From assembly GCF_002807665.1 (NCBI RefSeq), contig NZ_PEAY01000008.1:1-64000 (forward strand): a stretch of 64,000 nucleotides of DNA, written 5' to 3'. Both the position numbers and the translations under genes were made by a program. The notes beneath the pieces are model-generated. The model saw only the letters and a program-made list of their open reading frames with translations, did no database searches and was not told the origin of the DNA. Origin of the DNA: Neoalteromonas facilis. GTDB lineage: Bacteria > Pseudomonadota > Gammaproteobacteria > Enterobacterales > Alteromonadaceae. This document shows positions 31,494 to 42,404 of this stretch, piece after piece; within the stretch, counting starts at the first letter, position 1, and each line of letters begins with the position of its first letter.

Positions 31494-31961
31494 ATGACAA
31501 CGCGCAAAACAGAAATACTTGTTGGACTGTTTGTATTGTTGACTATTGCAGCATTGTTGTTGTTGGGGTTAAAAGTCGCCAATCAGGGCATGCAAGCCAG
31601 TGGTGAAACGTACGTATTAAAAGCTAAATTTGATAATATTGGTGGCTTGAAAGAGCGTTCAGCCGTCAAGGTGGGAGGCGTCACTATTGGTCGTGTCGAA
31701 TCGATTAATTTAGATTCCGAAGACTTCACCCCAGTGGTAACGCTGACCATTAGTAAAGATTACAGCAACTTCCCTGAAACCAGCTCAGTAGCGATTCTGA
31801 CGTCGGGGCTTTTAGGTGAACAATATGTTGGTTTGCAGCCAGGCTTTTCGTTTGGCGATATTGAAAACCTTGAAGACGGTGACTTTATTGAAGACACCAA
31901 GTCAGCACTGGTACTCGAAGACCTTATCGGACAATTTTTATTCAGTCGAGACAGTGAATAG
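31494..31961 (+). CDS. mlaD: Phospholipid-transport MCE protein MlaD
   Basis: Single N-terminal helix (about 7-26) plus one MCE domain (VLKAKFDNIGGLKERSAVKV, VGGVTIGRVESI, LGEQYVGLQPG) that forms the periplasmic hexameric ring. 155 residues. It begins eight bases after mlaE. Confidence 0.95.
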   Translation: MTTRKTEILVGLFVLLTIAALLLLGLKVANQGMQASGETYVLKAKFDNIGGLKERSAVKVGGVTIGRVESINLDSEDFTPVVTLTISKDYSNFPETSSVAILTSGLLGEQYVGLQPGFSFGDIENLEDGDFIEDTKSALVLEDLIGQFLFSRDSE

Positions 31962-31985
31962 TCATTTAAATTAGGAGAAATTATT

Positions 31986-32624
31986 GTGAGAAATTGGTTA
32001 TTGGGACTATTCGCCGCTAGCCTACTTTGTGTATCAACCGCGCGTGCTGAGATTGAGTCTACAGACCCTTACGTCATGGTTCAAAGTGTAGCGGTAAAAA
32101 CTTTTGACCGCATCAAGCGCGAGCAAAGTGAAATAGAGCAAGAGCCTGAGAAGCTGCGCGTGATCATGAAAGAAGAGTTGGTGCCTTACATCGATTACAA
32201 ATATGCAGCGTTTATGGTGTTAGGCAAGCATTTCCGCTCAGTACCGAAAGAGAAGCTAAATGAATACGTTTCAGTGTTTAGAGAGTATTTGATCACCAGC
32301 TACGCCATTGCAATGGGCTATTACGACAATCAAGAAGTGATTTTTGAACCGTCAAGCGATTGGAAAGACAAAAAGACGGTAACGGTAAGAGCTGTTATTA
32401 AAGATGACGTGCGTCCAGATATCAATGTTGCATTTAAAGTTACCAAGAACAAAAACACTAACGAATGGCGAGCATACGATATGATCGCAGAGGGTATCAG
32501 TGTGGTTGACAGCAAACGCAGCGAATTTGAAGGCATTTTACGTCAAGACGGCATCGATAAAGTGATTGAGATCATGCGCAATTCCATCGATAAACCGATT
32601 GTTTTACAAACAAAAGAAAGTTAA
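31986..32624 (+). CDS. mlaC: Periplasmic phospholipid carrier MlaC
   Basis: Soluble lipid shuttle between MlaD and the outer-membrane MlaA-porin complex (mlaA is not in the window). A signal peptide ends near STARAEIES, followed by the Ttg2 fold (LVPYIDYKYAAFMVLGKHF). GTG start with a good AGGAGA site. Confidence 0.94.
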   Translation: MRNWLLGLFAASLLCVSTARAEIESTDPYVMVQSVAVKTFDRIKREQSEIEQEPEKLRVIMKEELVPYIDYKYAAFMVLGKHFRSVPKEKLNEYVSVFREYLITSYAIAMGYYDNQEVIFEPSSDWKDKKTVTVRAVIKDDVRPDINVAFKVTKNKNTNEWRAYDMIAEGISVVDSKRSEFEGILRQDGIDKVIEIMRNSIDKPIVLQTKES

Positions 32625-32627
32625 TTA

Positions 32628-32942
32628 ATGACGCCTTTTAGCACTTCTCTTAATGATAGTGGCAGCATGAATGTGACGGGTGACTTGACCATGTACACCA
32701 TTGAAAAAGATTGGTGGAAAAGCGCCAGCCGTCACGACCTTGATGCATTGAAAAAACAGTCAAATTTAACTATTTGCTTATCCGATATAGCGCGCATAGA
32801 CAGCGCAGGCCTTGCTTGGCTTCTTAATCTCATTCGAGATGCCAAGCGTGCAGGTTTGTCGATTAAATTGCAAAATCCTCCCAAAGAATTGCTAAATCTG
32901 GCAAAAATCAGCGACGCATCATCGCTTTTGCCGTTAGAATAG
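32628..32942 (+). CDS. mlaB: STAS-domain protein MlaB
   Basis: Cytoplasmic STAS-domain subunit that stabilises and activates MlaF. 104 residues with the typical ARIDSAGLAWLLNLI segment. Located three bases after mlaC. Confidence 0.92.
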   Translation: MTPFSTSLNDSGSMNVTGDLTMYTIEKDWWKSASRHDLDALKKQSNLTICLSDIARIDSAGLAWLLNLIRDAKRAGLSIKLQNPPKELLNLAKISDASSLLPLE

Positions 32943-32971
32943 CGTTACTGAAAATCGTGCACTGAGATCGA

Positions 32972-33229
32972 ATGACAAACGAACAAATCGAACTTTTACT
33001 GAAATCAGCACTCAACCTTTCTGAAGTACATGTGCAAAGCGATGGATCTCACGTGAGAGTTATTGCTGTCAGCGATGTATTCGACGATATGTCGAGGGTA
33101 AAGAAACAACAATATGTTTATGCCCCATTGAAAGATATGATTGCTGACGGTAGCCTTCACGCGGTAACAATTAAAACATTCAATACGGAACAGTGGCGAC
33201 GCGAGCGTATGCTCCATATGCCCGGCTAA
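32972..33229 (+). CDS. ibaG: BolA-family protein IbaG
   Basis: 85-residue BolA-like protein: HVQSDGSHVRVIAVSDVF, KKQQYVYAPL, HAVTIKTFNTEQW. It carries the invariant His in the HAVTIKT segment. IbaG proteins bind [2Fe-2S] together with monothiol glutaredoxins. Location between mlaB and murA matches E. coli yrbA. Confidence 0.93.
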   Translation: MTNEQIELLLKSALNLSEVHVQSDGSHVRVIAVSDVFDDMSRVKKQQYVYAPLKDMIADGSLHAVTIKTFNTEQWRRERMLHMPG

Positions 33230-34504
<1,275 letters not shown>

Positions 34505-34514
34505 CGCGCAACCA

Positions 34515-35648
34515 TTATTTAGTCAGTAGCGCTGTCATCGCCTGGTTGAAGATGCGCAACCATTTAACGCTAAATTGCCCTTTTGCCTGACGATTAATTT
34601 CTATCACGGCTTCCTTTTTTGACAAATGATCCGTGCCGTTGTGCGCACGGGAGTGGGTCATCGCATCATAAGTGTCAAGGATTGCGAGTAACTTGGCACC
34701 ATCGCACATATCCGCTTCTTTGATGCCCAGAGGGTAACCACTGCCATCCACCCGCTCGTGATGCTGCATAACAATTTTACGCGCACCATCCCACAATTCT
34801 AAATGTTCGAGCAAACGTGAGCTCTTGTAGACGTGAGAGCGCATTAAATTAAATTCTATATCGCTATATTTCTCGGTTTTATGCAGCAACTTCAGCGGCA
34901 TAAAAGCCATGCCGAAATCATGTACATAGCAGGCTACCGCTAACTGTTCAGGATCTATTTGATTACCCGATGACTGATTGACATAGCTAGCAAGCTTGGC
35001 GATCCGGTCTCCACGGCCTTCCCAATAATCGGAACGGCGTTCAATAGCCTTCATTAGATCACGAAAGAATAAAATGTCTTGTTGTTTCTCTGTACTGAGG
35101 TCTTTGGGAATACCCGTGTTGAGAATGCTACCAGTGACCTTTTCAGCGATAGGCTTGCCTGAATCGCTAACCGCAATATCTAGATTCGGATTGAGCAGCA
35201 AAACCGCTTTGGTTAGCAATGCTTCATGTTGATTCTTATTCTCAGGCTCAATTTGACCAATTGCGTCGACTAATTGAGTATGCAATTCCTCATCATACTC
35301 TGCTCGACCTTTTTCCATACAGCCTTCAACAAAGGTCTTAACCATATCCATGGTAATAAGTACCAAATCACTCATGGTGCTGGTGTAATCAATTTGGCCC
35401 TTGCGCAAATAATCTAGTAAATCTTCAACATGCTGCAACAGCGGGATCATGGGAGAGAAACTCACCAAACCGAGATCACCTTTAATGGTATGTACCGAGC
35501 GAAACAACGCGCGTTGAAGTTCGTTATCAGTGGGTCGCAATTCAAGCTCTATTAGCGTCTGTTCACTCGCTTCATAGAGTTCTTGAATTTCTTCCATTAA
35601 ATCGCCAAGAATTTCATCATCCAGTTCTTCAGGCGTAAATACTTGCAT
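34515..35648 (-). CDS. HPt and HD-GYP domain protein
   Basis: Predicted cyclic-di-GMP phosphodiesterase controlled by phosphotransfer. The N-terminal HPt domain carries FRSVHTIKGDLGLVSF (phospho-acceptor His near residue 54) and a C-terminal HD-GYP domain follows (AVACYVHDFGMAFMP, IVMQHHERVDGSGYPLGI, LAILDTYDAMT). There is no receiver or membrane segment, so it is cytosolic. ATG at 35648 is preferred to GTG at 35666. It converges on murA with ten bases between the stops and is not part of the murA operon. Joining HPt directly to HD-GYP is less common than REC-HD-GYP. It could counter one of the GGDEF proteins in the window (inference). Confidence 0.87.
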   Translation of the reverse strand: MQVFTPEELDDEILGDLMEEIQELYEASEQTLIELELRPTDNELQRALFRSVHTIKGDLGLVSFSPMIPLLQHVEDLLDYLRKGQIDYTSTMSDLVLITMDMVKTFVEGCMEKGRAEYDEELHTQLVDAIGQIEPENKNQHEALLTKAVLLLNPNLDIAVSDSGKPIAEKVTGSILNTGIPKDLSTEKQQDILFFRDLMKAIERRSDYWEGRGDRIAKLASYVNQSSGNQIDPEQLAVACYVHDFGMAFMPLKLLHKTEKYSDIEFNLMRSHVYKSSRLLEHLELWDGARKIVMQHHERVDGSGYPLGIKEADMCDGAKLLAILDTYDAMTHSRAHNGTDHLSKKEAVIEINRQAKGQFSVKWLRIFNQAMTALLTK

Positions 35649-35824
35649 TGTCGAGATTTTCCTCACGCAGTGATCGGTATCACATCAATATCGACCGGTA
35701 CAATTTAACACTTTAGCACAGGATCAGAATGAAGGAGCAAATGGAGGTATGAGGAGTAACAATTTCACTTTAGATTTTGCCAAAGTTGCGTATACTTCCG
35801 CGCAAAAACAATTTGAGCGTACAC

Positions 35825-36550
35825 GTGTTAGCTGTTTTTAGATGTTTGATCATTTTTGTCTATTTTATCCTGATCAATATTTTCCTTATTCTTGCCTGTT
35901 TAGTTAGGCCTTTTCATCGCAATAATGTGCACCTTGCCGGGCAAGTGTATAGCACCATGTCTCGATTAGTTGGCGTTAAGGTTGTGGTACGCGTATCACC
36001 TGACATAAAACAGGACCAACCGTATATATTCATCGCAAATCATCAAAATAGTTATGACTTGCTTACCATCTGTAAAGCGGCATTGCCGGGTGTCGTCACC
36101 GTCGGTAAAAAGAGCCTTAAGTGGATACCTATTTTCGGTCAACTCTATTGGCTGACTGGAAATATCATGATTGATCGTAAAAACTCAGGAAGAGCACGTG
36201 ACACCTTGACACAGACGGCCGAAAAAATCCGTGAACGCCGTTTGTCAGTTTGGTTCTTTCCCGAGGGTACTCGTTCTTACGGTCGAGGGTTGCTTCCGTT
36301 TAAAACTGGTGCATTTCGCTTAGCGCTCGATACACACACGCCAATTTCTTTGGTCTGTGCTAGCAATACACACAAATCCATTAAGCTCAACCGTTGGAAC
36401 AACGGCACTGTGCTGATTGATATCCTAGCCCCTATCGAACTCGACTCATCTAAAAGTGCAAAAGAGTGGGCAGAGGTTTGCCATGCCCAAATGCAAGCCC
36501 ATCTGGAAAAGTTGACGGATGAGGTCGCGTTGCTGGACGCAAAGGAGTAA
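35825..36550 (+). CDS. plsC: 1-acyl-sn-glycerol-3-phosphate acyltransferase
   Basis: Acylates lysophosphatidate to phosphatidate at the inner membrane. The acyltransferase blocks are FIANHQNSYDLLTI (NHxxxxD), IMIDRKNSGRA, VWFFPEGTRSYGRG and a conserved Pro in HTPISLVC. GTG at 35825 is chosen because the product then aligns with E. coli PlsC from its first residue (VLAVFRCLIIFVYFI); a TTG at 35777 would add 16 residues. 241 residues with an N-terminal membrane helix. Confidence 0.92.
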   Translation: MLAVFRCLIIFVYFILINIFLILACLVRPFHRNNVHLAGQVYSTMSRLVGVKVVVRVSPDIKQDQPYIFIANHQNSYDLLTICKAALPGVVTVGKKSLKWIPIFGQLYWLTGNIMIDRKNSGRARDTLTQTAEKIRERRLSVWFFPEGTRSYGRGLLPFKTGAFRLALDTHTPISLVCASNTHKSIKLNRWNNGTVLIDILAPIELDSSKSAKEWAEVCHAQMQAHLEKLTDEVALLDAKE

Positions 36551-36584
36551 ACTAAGGGTATTCCTAATCGCGGTGAAATTAAGC

Positions 36585-36971
36585 ATGGATTTAGAACAAG
36601 AACGTCAAGAGTGGTACGCATTTAATCAAGAGACTATCGACGCCCTGCGTGAAGATGGCAGTCAAATGGATGCGACCTACACTGTTGAACATCATTTTGC
36701 TTGTGCTGATTTTGATAAACTTGAAAAAGCTGCTGTAGATGTTTTTAAGGCTGAGTTTGAAGTGTCAGATGCTGAAGAACTGGTGTTAGATGATGGCGGT
36801 ACTATCTTCTGTTTTGACGCTGTAATTGAACGTAAGCTTGAGCGTCCTATTCTAGACAAAGACACCGACACTCTTTTGGGTATCGCTGAAAAACACGGTG
36901 TTCATTATGACGGTTGGGGTACCTACTACATAGGTGAAGACGGCGAGGAAAACCCAACTCTAAACGACTAG
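36585..36971 (+). CDS. rraB: Regulator of RNase E activity B
   Basis: Small acidic protein (128 residues) that binds and inhibits RNase E in enterobacteria. Matching features are the N-terminal EERQEWYAF-like segment (LEQERQEWYAFNQETID), GTIFCFDAV, and the C-terminal HYDGWGTYYIG. ATG at 36585 has a GGTGA ribosome site. It follows plsC by 34 bases and may be cotranscribed. Confidence 0.9.
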   Translation: MDLEQERQEWYAFNQETIDALREDGSQMDATYTVEHHFACADFDKLEKAAVDVFKAEFEVSDAEELVLDDGGTIFCFDAVIERKLERPILDKDTDTLLGIAEKHGVHYDGWGTYYIGEDGEENPTLND

Positions 36972-37130
36972 CTAAAAGACTAGCCAATAGTTTAGTTACC
37001 GCGCCTAGACAACGCTTTGCTAATTGTCGCTCACAGCGGTTAAGTTAATTCAGATAGCTTTCAGTTTTGGTTCAGCTTAATTGCGGCACACTCTGTACTG
37101 TAAACAATAATCAGTGCAGGGAGAACCGCG

Positions 37131-37904
37131 ATGATGAACCACATCAATACGGCTTTAAAGATAGCCGCAATATTTTTTCCATTTGCGACAGTAAGTGCAC
37201 AGGCAGAAACTCCCATCCCCGTTGTTAAAAGCGCCGAGTTTCAGTTTGGCCAACCTTTTGCGTCACCTCAAAGAGTTGTTGCCAGCAATAAAATGGCAAC
37301 CCTCGACGGTAGCAATCTACCCGTACCATTGACGGTTAAAAATACACAGCTTGCGGAAAAAAAGTGGCCTTCGAAAAATAGAGAGTCACAGGGGTTTATC
37401 GACGCCAATAGTGACTTTTGGATCTACGATAGCTGGACCACTCTCTCGCATGACTACGATTATGACGGCTACTACTCTAAATTAACGGTTGAGTTTGACG
37501 CTGACACAGTCTTCAGCCGAGCTTATGTTTACGCTGTTATTTACTTGGGCATCGACGGCGTTTTTGATGCCATTCATACCACATCAGTATTTGCCATTGA
37601 TGGCGATTCAAGCAACGACAGTTTTGTTGTAGAAAGCGAACTAGTGAGTGGCTTTCCGAGCAACGACTATGAAGTACTGATTGAGCTGTATGACGCAGAC
37701 TACGACGAATTTATTGCCTTCTCAGACGGTCTAGATGATGAGGACCTCGCGTTTACGCCATTGGAAAGTGAAGAGTATGAGGTTGTAACAGAAACTCGCG
37801 TCGTTATTGTCGATGAACATGGAGGCAGTACATCGCTGCTCAGCGTCATTATATTGTTGGCTTTAACTTTTACGCGCGCTCTGCTCAAGCGGGAAACACA
37901 CTAA
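37131..37904 (+). CDS. Surface protein of the choice-of-anchor-H type with GlyGly-CTERM-like tail
   Basis: Secreted protein of 257 residues: signal peptide (about 1-24), a middle domain rich in Asp, Tyr and Trp (FWIYDSWTTLSHDYDYDGYY), an acidic linker, then Gly-Gly-Ser followed by one hydrophobic helix and basic residues (SVIILLALTFTRALLKR). That tail resembles GlyGly-CTERM signals cut by rhombosortase. The middle region resembles families labelled choice-of-anchor H in Shewanella and Alteromonas; no function is known. A GGGAGA ribosome site lies upstream. It is flanked on the right by a bidirectional terminator. Confidence 0.75.
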   Translation: MMNHINTALKIAAIFFPFATVSAQAETPIPVVKSAEFQFGQPFASPQRVVASNKMATLDGSNLPVPLTVKNTQLAEKKWPSKNRESQGFIDANSDFWIYDSWTTLSHDYDYDGYYSKLTVEFDADTVFSRAYVYAVIYLGIDGVFDAIHTTSVFAIDGDSSNDSFVVESELVSGFPSNDYEVLIELYDADYDEFIAFSDGLDDEDLAFTPLESEEYEVVTETRVVIVDEHGGSTSLLSVIILLALTFTRALLKRETH

Positions 37905-37916
37905 AGCAGAGCCGCT

Positions 37917-37940
37917 AGGAGTGAGTTATCTCACTCCTTT
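37917..37940. terminator. Hairpin terminator between convergent genes
   Basis: AGGAGTGAG (37917-37925) and CTCACTCCT (37930-37938) form a perfect 9-bp stem with a TTAT loop and a short T-run on the right. It sits between the anchored surface protein (+) and the RHH gene (-), whose stop is inside the right arm region, and probably serves both. Confidence 0.65.
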
Positions 37941-38139
37941 AGGCCGAGTCAGATGAGTCTGACTCTTCGATATCTATCGTAACCCGTTCGACAAGTTTGA
38001 CTCGGCCATTTTTCACCAACGCATCTCTTAGTACGAATTCAATTTGAGCGTTTAGACTGCGCAAATCGTCATCAGCCCATCGCTGCATAGCAGCCAATAC
38101 TTTTTCGTTAATGCGTAGCGGAAAAGCTTTTTTACTCAT
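37939..38139 (-). CDS. Arc-like ribbon-helix-helix protein
   Basis: A 66-residue protein resembling the Arc/MetJ ribbon-helix-helix group: a short strand [12 protein letters not shown], then helix [10 protein letters not shown], then [17 protein letters not shown] and an acidic tail. Expected to be a DNA-binding dimer. It overlaps the SPFH gene upstream by four bases, so the pair is translationally coupled. The target is unknown; autoregulation is a simple guess. No toxin-like partner is present. Confidence 0.75.
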   Translation of the reverse strand: MSKKAFPLRINEKVLAAMQRWADDDLRSLNAQIEFVLRDALVKNGRVKLVERVTIDIEESDSSDSA

Positions 38140-39008
38140 GAATACAAAGAACCTGTATTAATAACCGGTTGGGTATTTTTATCACCGCATAGTACGACCA
38201 TTAAATTGCTTACCATAGCCGCTTTACGCTCTTCATCCAGTTCTACAACCTGCTTTTCACTGAGCTTTTCTAGCGCCATTTCGACCATACTGACAGCCCC
38301 TTCAACGATACGACCTCGAGCGGCTATGATAGCGGCTGCTTGTTGGCGCTGCAGCATTGCACTGGCAATTTCTTGAGCGTAGGCTAAGTGACTGATGCGT
38401 GCTTCATGTACCGTTATCCCAGCCCGTCCAAGACGATCTTGTATTTCAGCTGATAAACGGTTGGCAATTTCAATCGGGTGGCTGCGCAATGCAATTTCAG
38501 CTTCGTCATCATCACGTGGATCATAAGGGTAACTGCTGGCTAAATTACGCAATGCAGACTCACTTTGAATCGTTACATAGCTTTCATAGTCATCCACTTC
38601 GAACACAGCTTCTGCGGTATCCGTAACGGACCAAACAACAACTGTAGCAATCTCAATGGGATTACCCTGATTGTCATTGACCTTTATTTTAGCACTCTCA
38701 AAATTACGTATACGCAAGGAAATGGCTTTGCGCATAAATAGTGGAATCGTCCAACGCAAACCTGAGCGCTTCTCTGTGCCGACATACGCGCCAAACAACG
38801 TGAGTACTTTACCTTGATTCGGTTGCACCATAAAAAAACCACCCCAGCACGCAAGCACTAAAACGAGCAACAGGATCTTACTAAACTCTGTTACATCCAA
38901 CGGTACTGTGTTGCTTTGCACCCATAACGCTAACACAACGGTTAACCCTGCTAATACTAAAGCACTGATATAACCATTAAACGATAATGCCTTTTTCTCG
39001 ACGATCAT
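38136..39008 (-). CDS. SPFH/prohibitin-domain membrane protein
   Basis: 290 residues with two N-terminal membrane segments (about 12-30 and 43-62), then a Band 7/SPFH domain ([19 protein letters not shown]-like region, [21 protein letters not shown]) and a helical C-terminus with the usual [16 protein letters not shown]. Likely a membrane-microdomain scaffold. It differs from the HflK/HflC pair in the island at 60574-62675. It is paired with the RHH gene; no NfeD or protease neighbour is present. Confidence 0.85.
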   Translation of the reverse strand: MIVEKKALSFNGYISALVLAGLTVVLALWVQSNTVPLDVTEFSKILLLVLVLACWGGFFMVQPNQGKVLTLFGAYVGTEKRSGLRWTIPLFMRKAISLRIRNFESAKIKVNDNQGNPIEIATVVVWSVTDTAEAVFEVDDYESYVTIQSESALRNLASSYPYDPRDDDEAEIALRSHPIEIANRLSAEIQDRLGRAGITVHEARISHLAYAQEIASAMLQRQQAAAIIAARGRIVEGAVSMVEMALEKLSEKQVVELDEERKAAMVSNLMVVLCGDKNTQPVINTGSLYS

Positions 39009-39136
39009 AAATACCTCCTTTTGATATCACTTTGATATCAATTTAGTTTGAAGTTAGATAAAAGTCAAAGCAATTTTTCAAGGAAATCGAAGCTTGAAAA
39101 GATAAATACCAACGAATAAACGACACGGTGAAAACA

Positions 39137-39171
39137 AAAAAGCCTCTGAGTTTTTACATCAGAGGCTTTTT
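39137..39171 (-). terminator. Rho-independent terminator of the pepA-holC-valS operon
   Basis: AAAAAGCCTCTGA (39137-39149) and TCAGAGGCTTTTT (39159-39171) form a perfect 13-bp stem that reads as a hairpin with a T-tail on either strand. It lies 20 bases beyond the valS stop. Confidence 0.9.
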
Positions 39172-39190
39172 AATGAAGGTGTGAGCAACA

Positions 39191-41971
39191 TTAAAGTGCT
39201 TCAATCGTCCTTTGTTGTTCTTGAAGCTTTTCTAATTGCTGAGTCGCCTCAGCTAATTTTTGCTTTTCTTTCTCTATTACCGCCTCAGGCGCTTTGCTGA
39301 CAAACTTTTCATTCGATAGCTTACCTTGCGTCCGCGCTGCGTCTTTTTCGATTTTGTCGATGGCTTTTGCGATGCGCGCTAGCTCAGCATCTTTATCGAT
39401 TAACCCTGCCATTGGAATAAGCACTTCCATTTCGCCCACAATAGCACTGGCAGAAGCAGGAGCTTCTTCCCCTTTCGCCAAGACTTTAATGGACTCTAGT
39501 TTAGCCATACGGGTTAAATACAAATCCATTGACTTGGCACGTAGCAGATCTTGCTCACTGGCATTTCTCAACATCACAGATAATGGTTTGTTCGGTGAAA
39601 TATCCATTTCTCCGCGAATGTTACGAATACCTACGATAACTTTCTTCAGCCATTCAACATCATTGAGTACATCCTCATCAACGCCTTGTTGAGGCATCTG
39701 AGGGAATGCTTGCACCATAATGCTCGCGTTACCGCTATCTAAGACATCGGTTAATGGCGCTACGCGCTGCCATATCGTTTCCGTGATAAATGGCATCATC
39801 GGGTGTAGCAGACGCATTAACTGTTCAAGTACATTGACCAAAGTGTAACGCGTACCGCGTTTTTGCGCTTCACTGCTTTCATCACTGTTTAATACCGGTT
39901 TGGTCAACTCTAGATACCAGTCACAGAACTGATTCCAGGTAAATTCATACAATGCTTGAGCGGCTATATCAAAACGATATTGTTCGAGCGCCTGCTCAAA
40001 GTCAGCTACTGTTTGATAAAAGCGAGCCCAAATCCAACGATCAGCCATACTCAGTTCCATCTGCTCACTGCTAACACCTTTCCCTGTATCTTCAGTCTCA
40101 GTGTTCATCAAAACGAAACGAGAGGCATTCCAAATCTTGTTGCAGAAGTTTCGATAACCTTCCACACGCCCCATATCAAAATTGATATCACGGCTGGTTG
40201 ACGCCATTGCGGCAAACGTGAAGCGAAGTGCATCAGTCCCGTAACCGGCAATCCCTTCAGGGAATTGTTGGCGAGTACGTTTAGCAATTTTTTCGGCCTT
40301 CTGCGGTTGCATCATGCCACCGGTACGTTTCTCTACCAGTGCATCGAGGCTTATGCCATCAATCAAATCGATAGGATCTAGCACGTTCCCTTTCGACTTA
40401 GACATCTTGTCACCTTGCTCATCGCGAATGAGACCAGTGATATAAATATCTTTAAACGGGATTTTGCCCGTGAACTTTTTCGTCATCATGATCATTCTGG
40501 CAACCCAGAAGAAAATGATATCGAACCCTGTCACTAGCACGGAGCTAGGTACAAACGTTTCTAATTCAGGGGTCTTTTGTGGCCAGCCCATCGTCGCAAA
40601 TGGCCACAACGCAGAAGAGAACCAGGTATCCAAAACATCATCGTCTTGACGTAATGCTACGCTGTCGCTTAAACCGTTTTCAGCACGTACTGTTTCTTCA
40701 TTTTCACCAACGTAGAAGTTCCCCTCTTCGTCATACCATGCTGGGATGCGGTGCCCCCACCATAATTGACGTGAAATACACCAATCTTGAATATTGTGCA
40801 TCCACTGGTAGTAAGTCTTGTTCCAATTCTCAGGAACAAAACGAATCTCACCTGATTCAACCGCCTCAATTGCTGGCTTGGCAAGAGACTCAACGGCAAC
40901 ATACCATTGGTCCGTGAGGTAAGGTTCGATCACCGCACCAGAACGGTCTCCACGTGGTACTTTCAATGTGTGAGGTTCAATCTTAACCAATACGCCGCTG
41001 GCTTCTAAGTCTGCAACAATTTGTTTACGCGCATCAAAGCGGTCTAAGCCACGGTAGGCCTCTGGCACGTCTTCGTTTAGCTTGGCGTCATCAGTTAAAA
41101 TGTTGATCATCGGCAACGAGTGGCGCTTACCCATGTCGTAGTCATTAAAATCGTGTGCTGGCGTAATTTTAACGCAGCCCGTACCAAACTCTTGATCAAC
41201 GTAATCATCAGCAATGACCGGGATCAATCGACCCGTAATCGGCAATTTGATTTCCTTGCCAATAAATGACTGATAACGCTCATCATCAGGGTGAACCGCA
41301 ACAGCTGTGTCACCCAGCATGGTTTCAGGACGTGTTGTTGCAACGACTAACTCACCACTACCGTCGGCCAATGGATAACGCATATGCCACATATGGCCAG
41401 CTTCTTCTTCATTGAGCACTTCCAGATCAGACACTGCAGTGTGTAAGACAGGATCCCAATTTACCAAGCGCTTACCACGGTAAATGAGGCCTTCTTTGTA
41501 CAAATCGACAAAGACTTTGCTCACGGCCTTGGATAAATTTTCATCCATGGTGAACACTTCACGATCCCAATCAGTTGAGGTGCCAAGACGGCGCATTTGC
41601 TGACTGATAGTACCGCCAGATTCTGCTTTCCACTCCCAGACCTTCTCAATAAATGCTTCTCGGCCTAGATCGTGACGGCTTAAACCTTTTGCATCCAGTT
41701 GGCGCTCTACTACCATTTGTGTCGCGATGCCTGCATGGTCAGTACCGCACTGCCATAAGGTATTGTCACCTTTCATTCGATGATATCGCGTTAAGGTATC
41801 CATAATCGTATGCTGAAACGCGTGCCCCATATGCAGGCTGCCGGTTACATTTGGTGGTGGTAATAAAATACAGTAAGGGTCGCCAGAACCCGACGGTTTG
41901 AAATAACCATTTTCTTCCCATTCTGCGTAACAACTTTGTTCGATCGCACTGGGGTTAAAGGTTTTATCCAT
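39191..41971 (-). CDS. valS: Valyl-tRNA synthetase
   Basis: Class Ia synthetase of 926 residues. HIGH box [19 protein letters not shown] box [14 protein letters not shown], the editing domain ([20 protein letters not shown]), and the C-terminal coiled-coil arm ([19 protein letters not shown]) are present. It overlaps holC by eight bases and forms the usual pepA-holC-valS unit. Confidence 0.97.
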   Translation of the reverse strand: MDKTFNPSAIEQSCYAEWEENGYFKPSGSGDPYCILLPPPNVTGSLHMGHAFQHTIMDTLTRYHRMKGDNTLWQCGTDHAGIATQMVVERQLDAKGLSRHDLGREAFIEKVWEWKAESGGTISQQMRRLGTSTDWDREVFTMDENLSKAVSKVFVDLYKEGLIYRGKRLVNWDPVLHTAVSDLEVLNEEEAGHMWHMRYPLADGSGELVVATTRPETMLGDTAVAVHPDDERYQSFIGKEIKLPITGRLIPVIADDYVDQEFGTGCVKITPAHDFNDYDMGKRHSLPMINILTDDAKLNEDVPEAYRGLDRFDARKQIVADLEASGVLVKIEPHTLKVPRGDRSGAVIEPYLTDQWYVAVESLAKPAIEAVESGEIRFVPENWNKTYYQWMHNIQDWCISRQLWWGHRIPAWYDEEGNFYVGENEETVRAENGLSDSVALRQDDDVLDTWFSSALWPFATMGWPQKTPELETFVPSSVLVTGFDIIFFWVARMIMMTKKFTGKIPFKDIYITGLIRDEQGDKMSKSKGNVLDPIDLIDGISLDALVEKRTGGMMQPQKAEKIAKRTRQQFPEGIAGYGTDALRFTFAAMASTSRDINFDMGRVEGYRNFCNKIWNASRFVLMNTETEDTGKGVSSEQMELSMADRWIWARFYQTVADFEQALEQYRFDIAAQALYEFTWNQFCDWYLELTKPVLNSDESSEAQKRGTRYTLVNVLEQLMRLLHPMMPFITETIWQRVAPLTDVLDSGNASIMVQAFPQMPQQGVDEDVLNDVEWLKKVIVGIRNIRGEMDISPNKPLSVMLRNASEQDLLRAKSMDLYLTRMAKLESIKVLAKGEEAPASASAIVGEMEVLIPMAGLIDKDAELARIAKAIDKIEKDAARTQGKLSNEKFVSKAPEAVIEKEKQKLAEATQQLEKLQEQQRTIEAL

Positions 41972-42401
41972 TATTTATCTCTTTTGAAAATTGCTTAAAT
42001 TGCATTGTGCAGCCTGCTTGTTGATACTGCTTGTAGCGTTCTCTTGCCGCTTGCTTACCGCTATCGTCAGTGGGAACAAAATCGATCACCTGCTTAAGAG
42101 GTCGTTGAAGAGGCAATACGTCCCCAGCGAGGTTAATCGCAACAGCTTTTGTTTCACTCACGGGTGGCCAGGTAATCGTCACTGGTGTGCCATTGGCAGG
42201 CCCTTCACCGCGCAAATTATGCGGTATAAACGCATCGTTAGGCTGTCGCCACAAATGTTCGTCCCACGCTTCTGCTGATGCCTTGTCTTTACATATCAAA
42301 ACCAAGGGTTGACGCGCACGGTAACACTCAACAACAAGTGGCGTTACCGCTTCGAATAAATCGTCGCTATCAAGCTGATAGAAGGTTGCACTTACATTCA
42401 T
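41964..42401 (-). CDS. holC: DNA polymerase III chi subunit
   Basis: Clamp-loader accessory subunit that contacts SSB. 145 residues with the family pattern [19 protein letters not shown] and [18 protein letters not shown]. Positioned three bases after pepA and overlapping valS. Confidence 0.93.
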   Translation of the reverse strand: MNVSATFYQLDSDDLFEAVTPLVVECYRARQPLVLICKDKASAEAWDEHLWRQPNDAFIPHNLRGEGPANGTPVTITWPPVSETKAVAINLAGDVLPLQRPLKQVIDFVPTDDSGKQAARERYKQYQQAGCTMQFKQFSKEINNG

Positions 42402-42404
42402 CGA

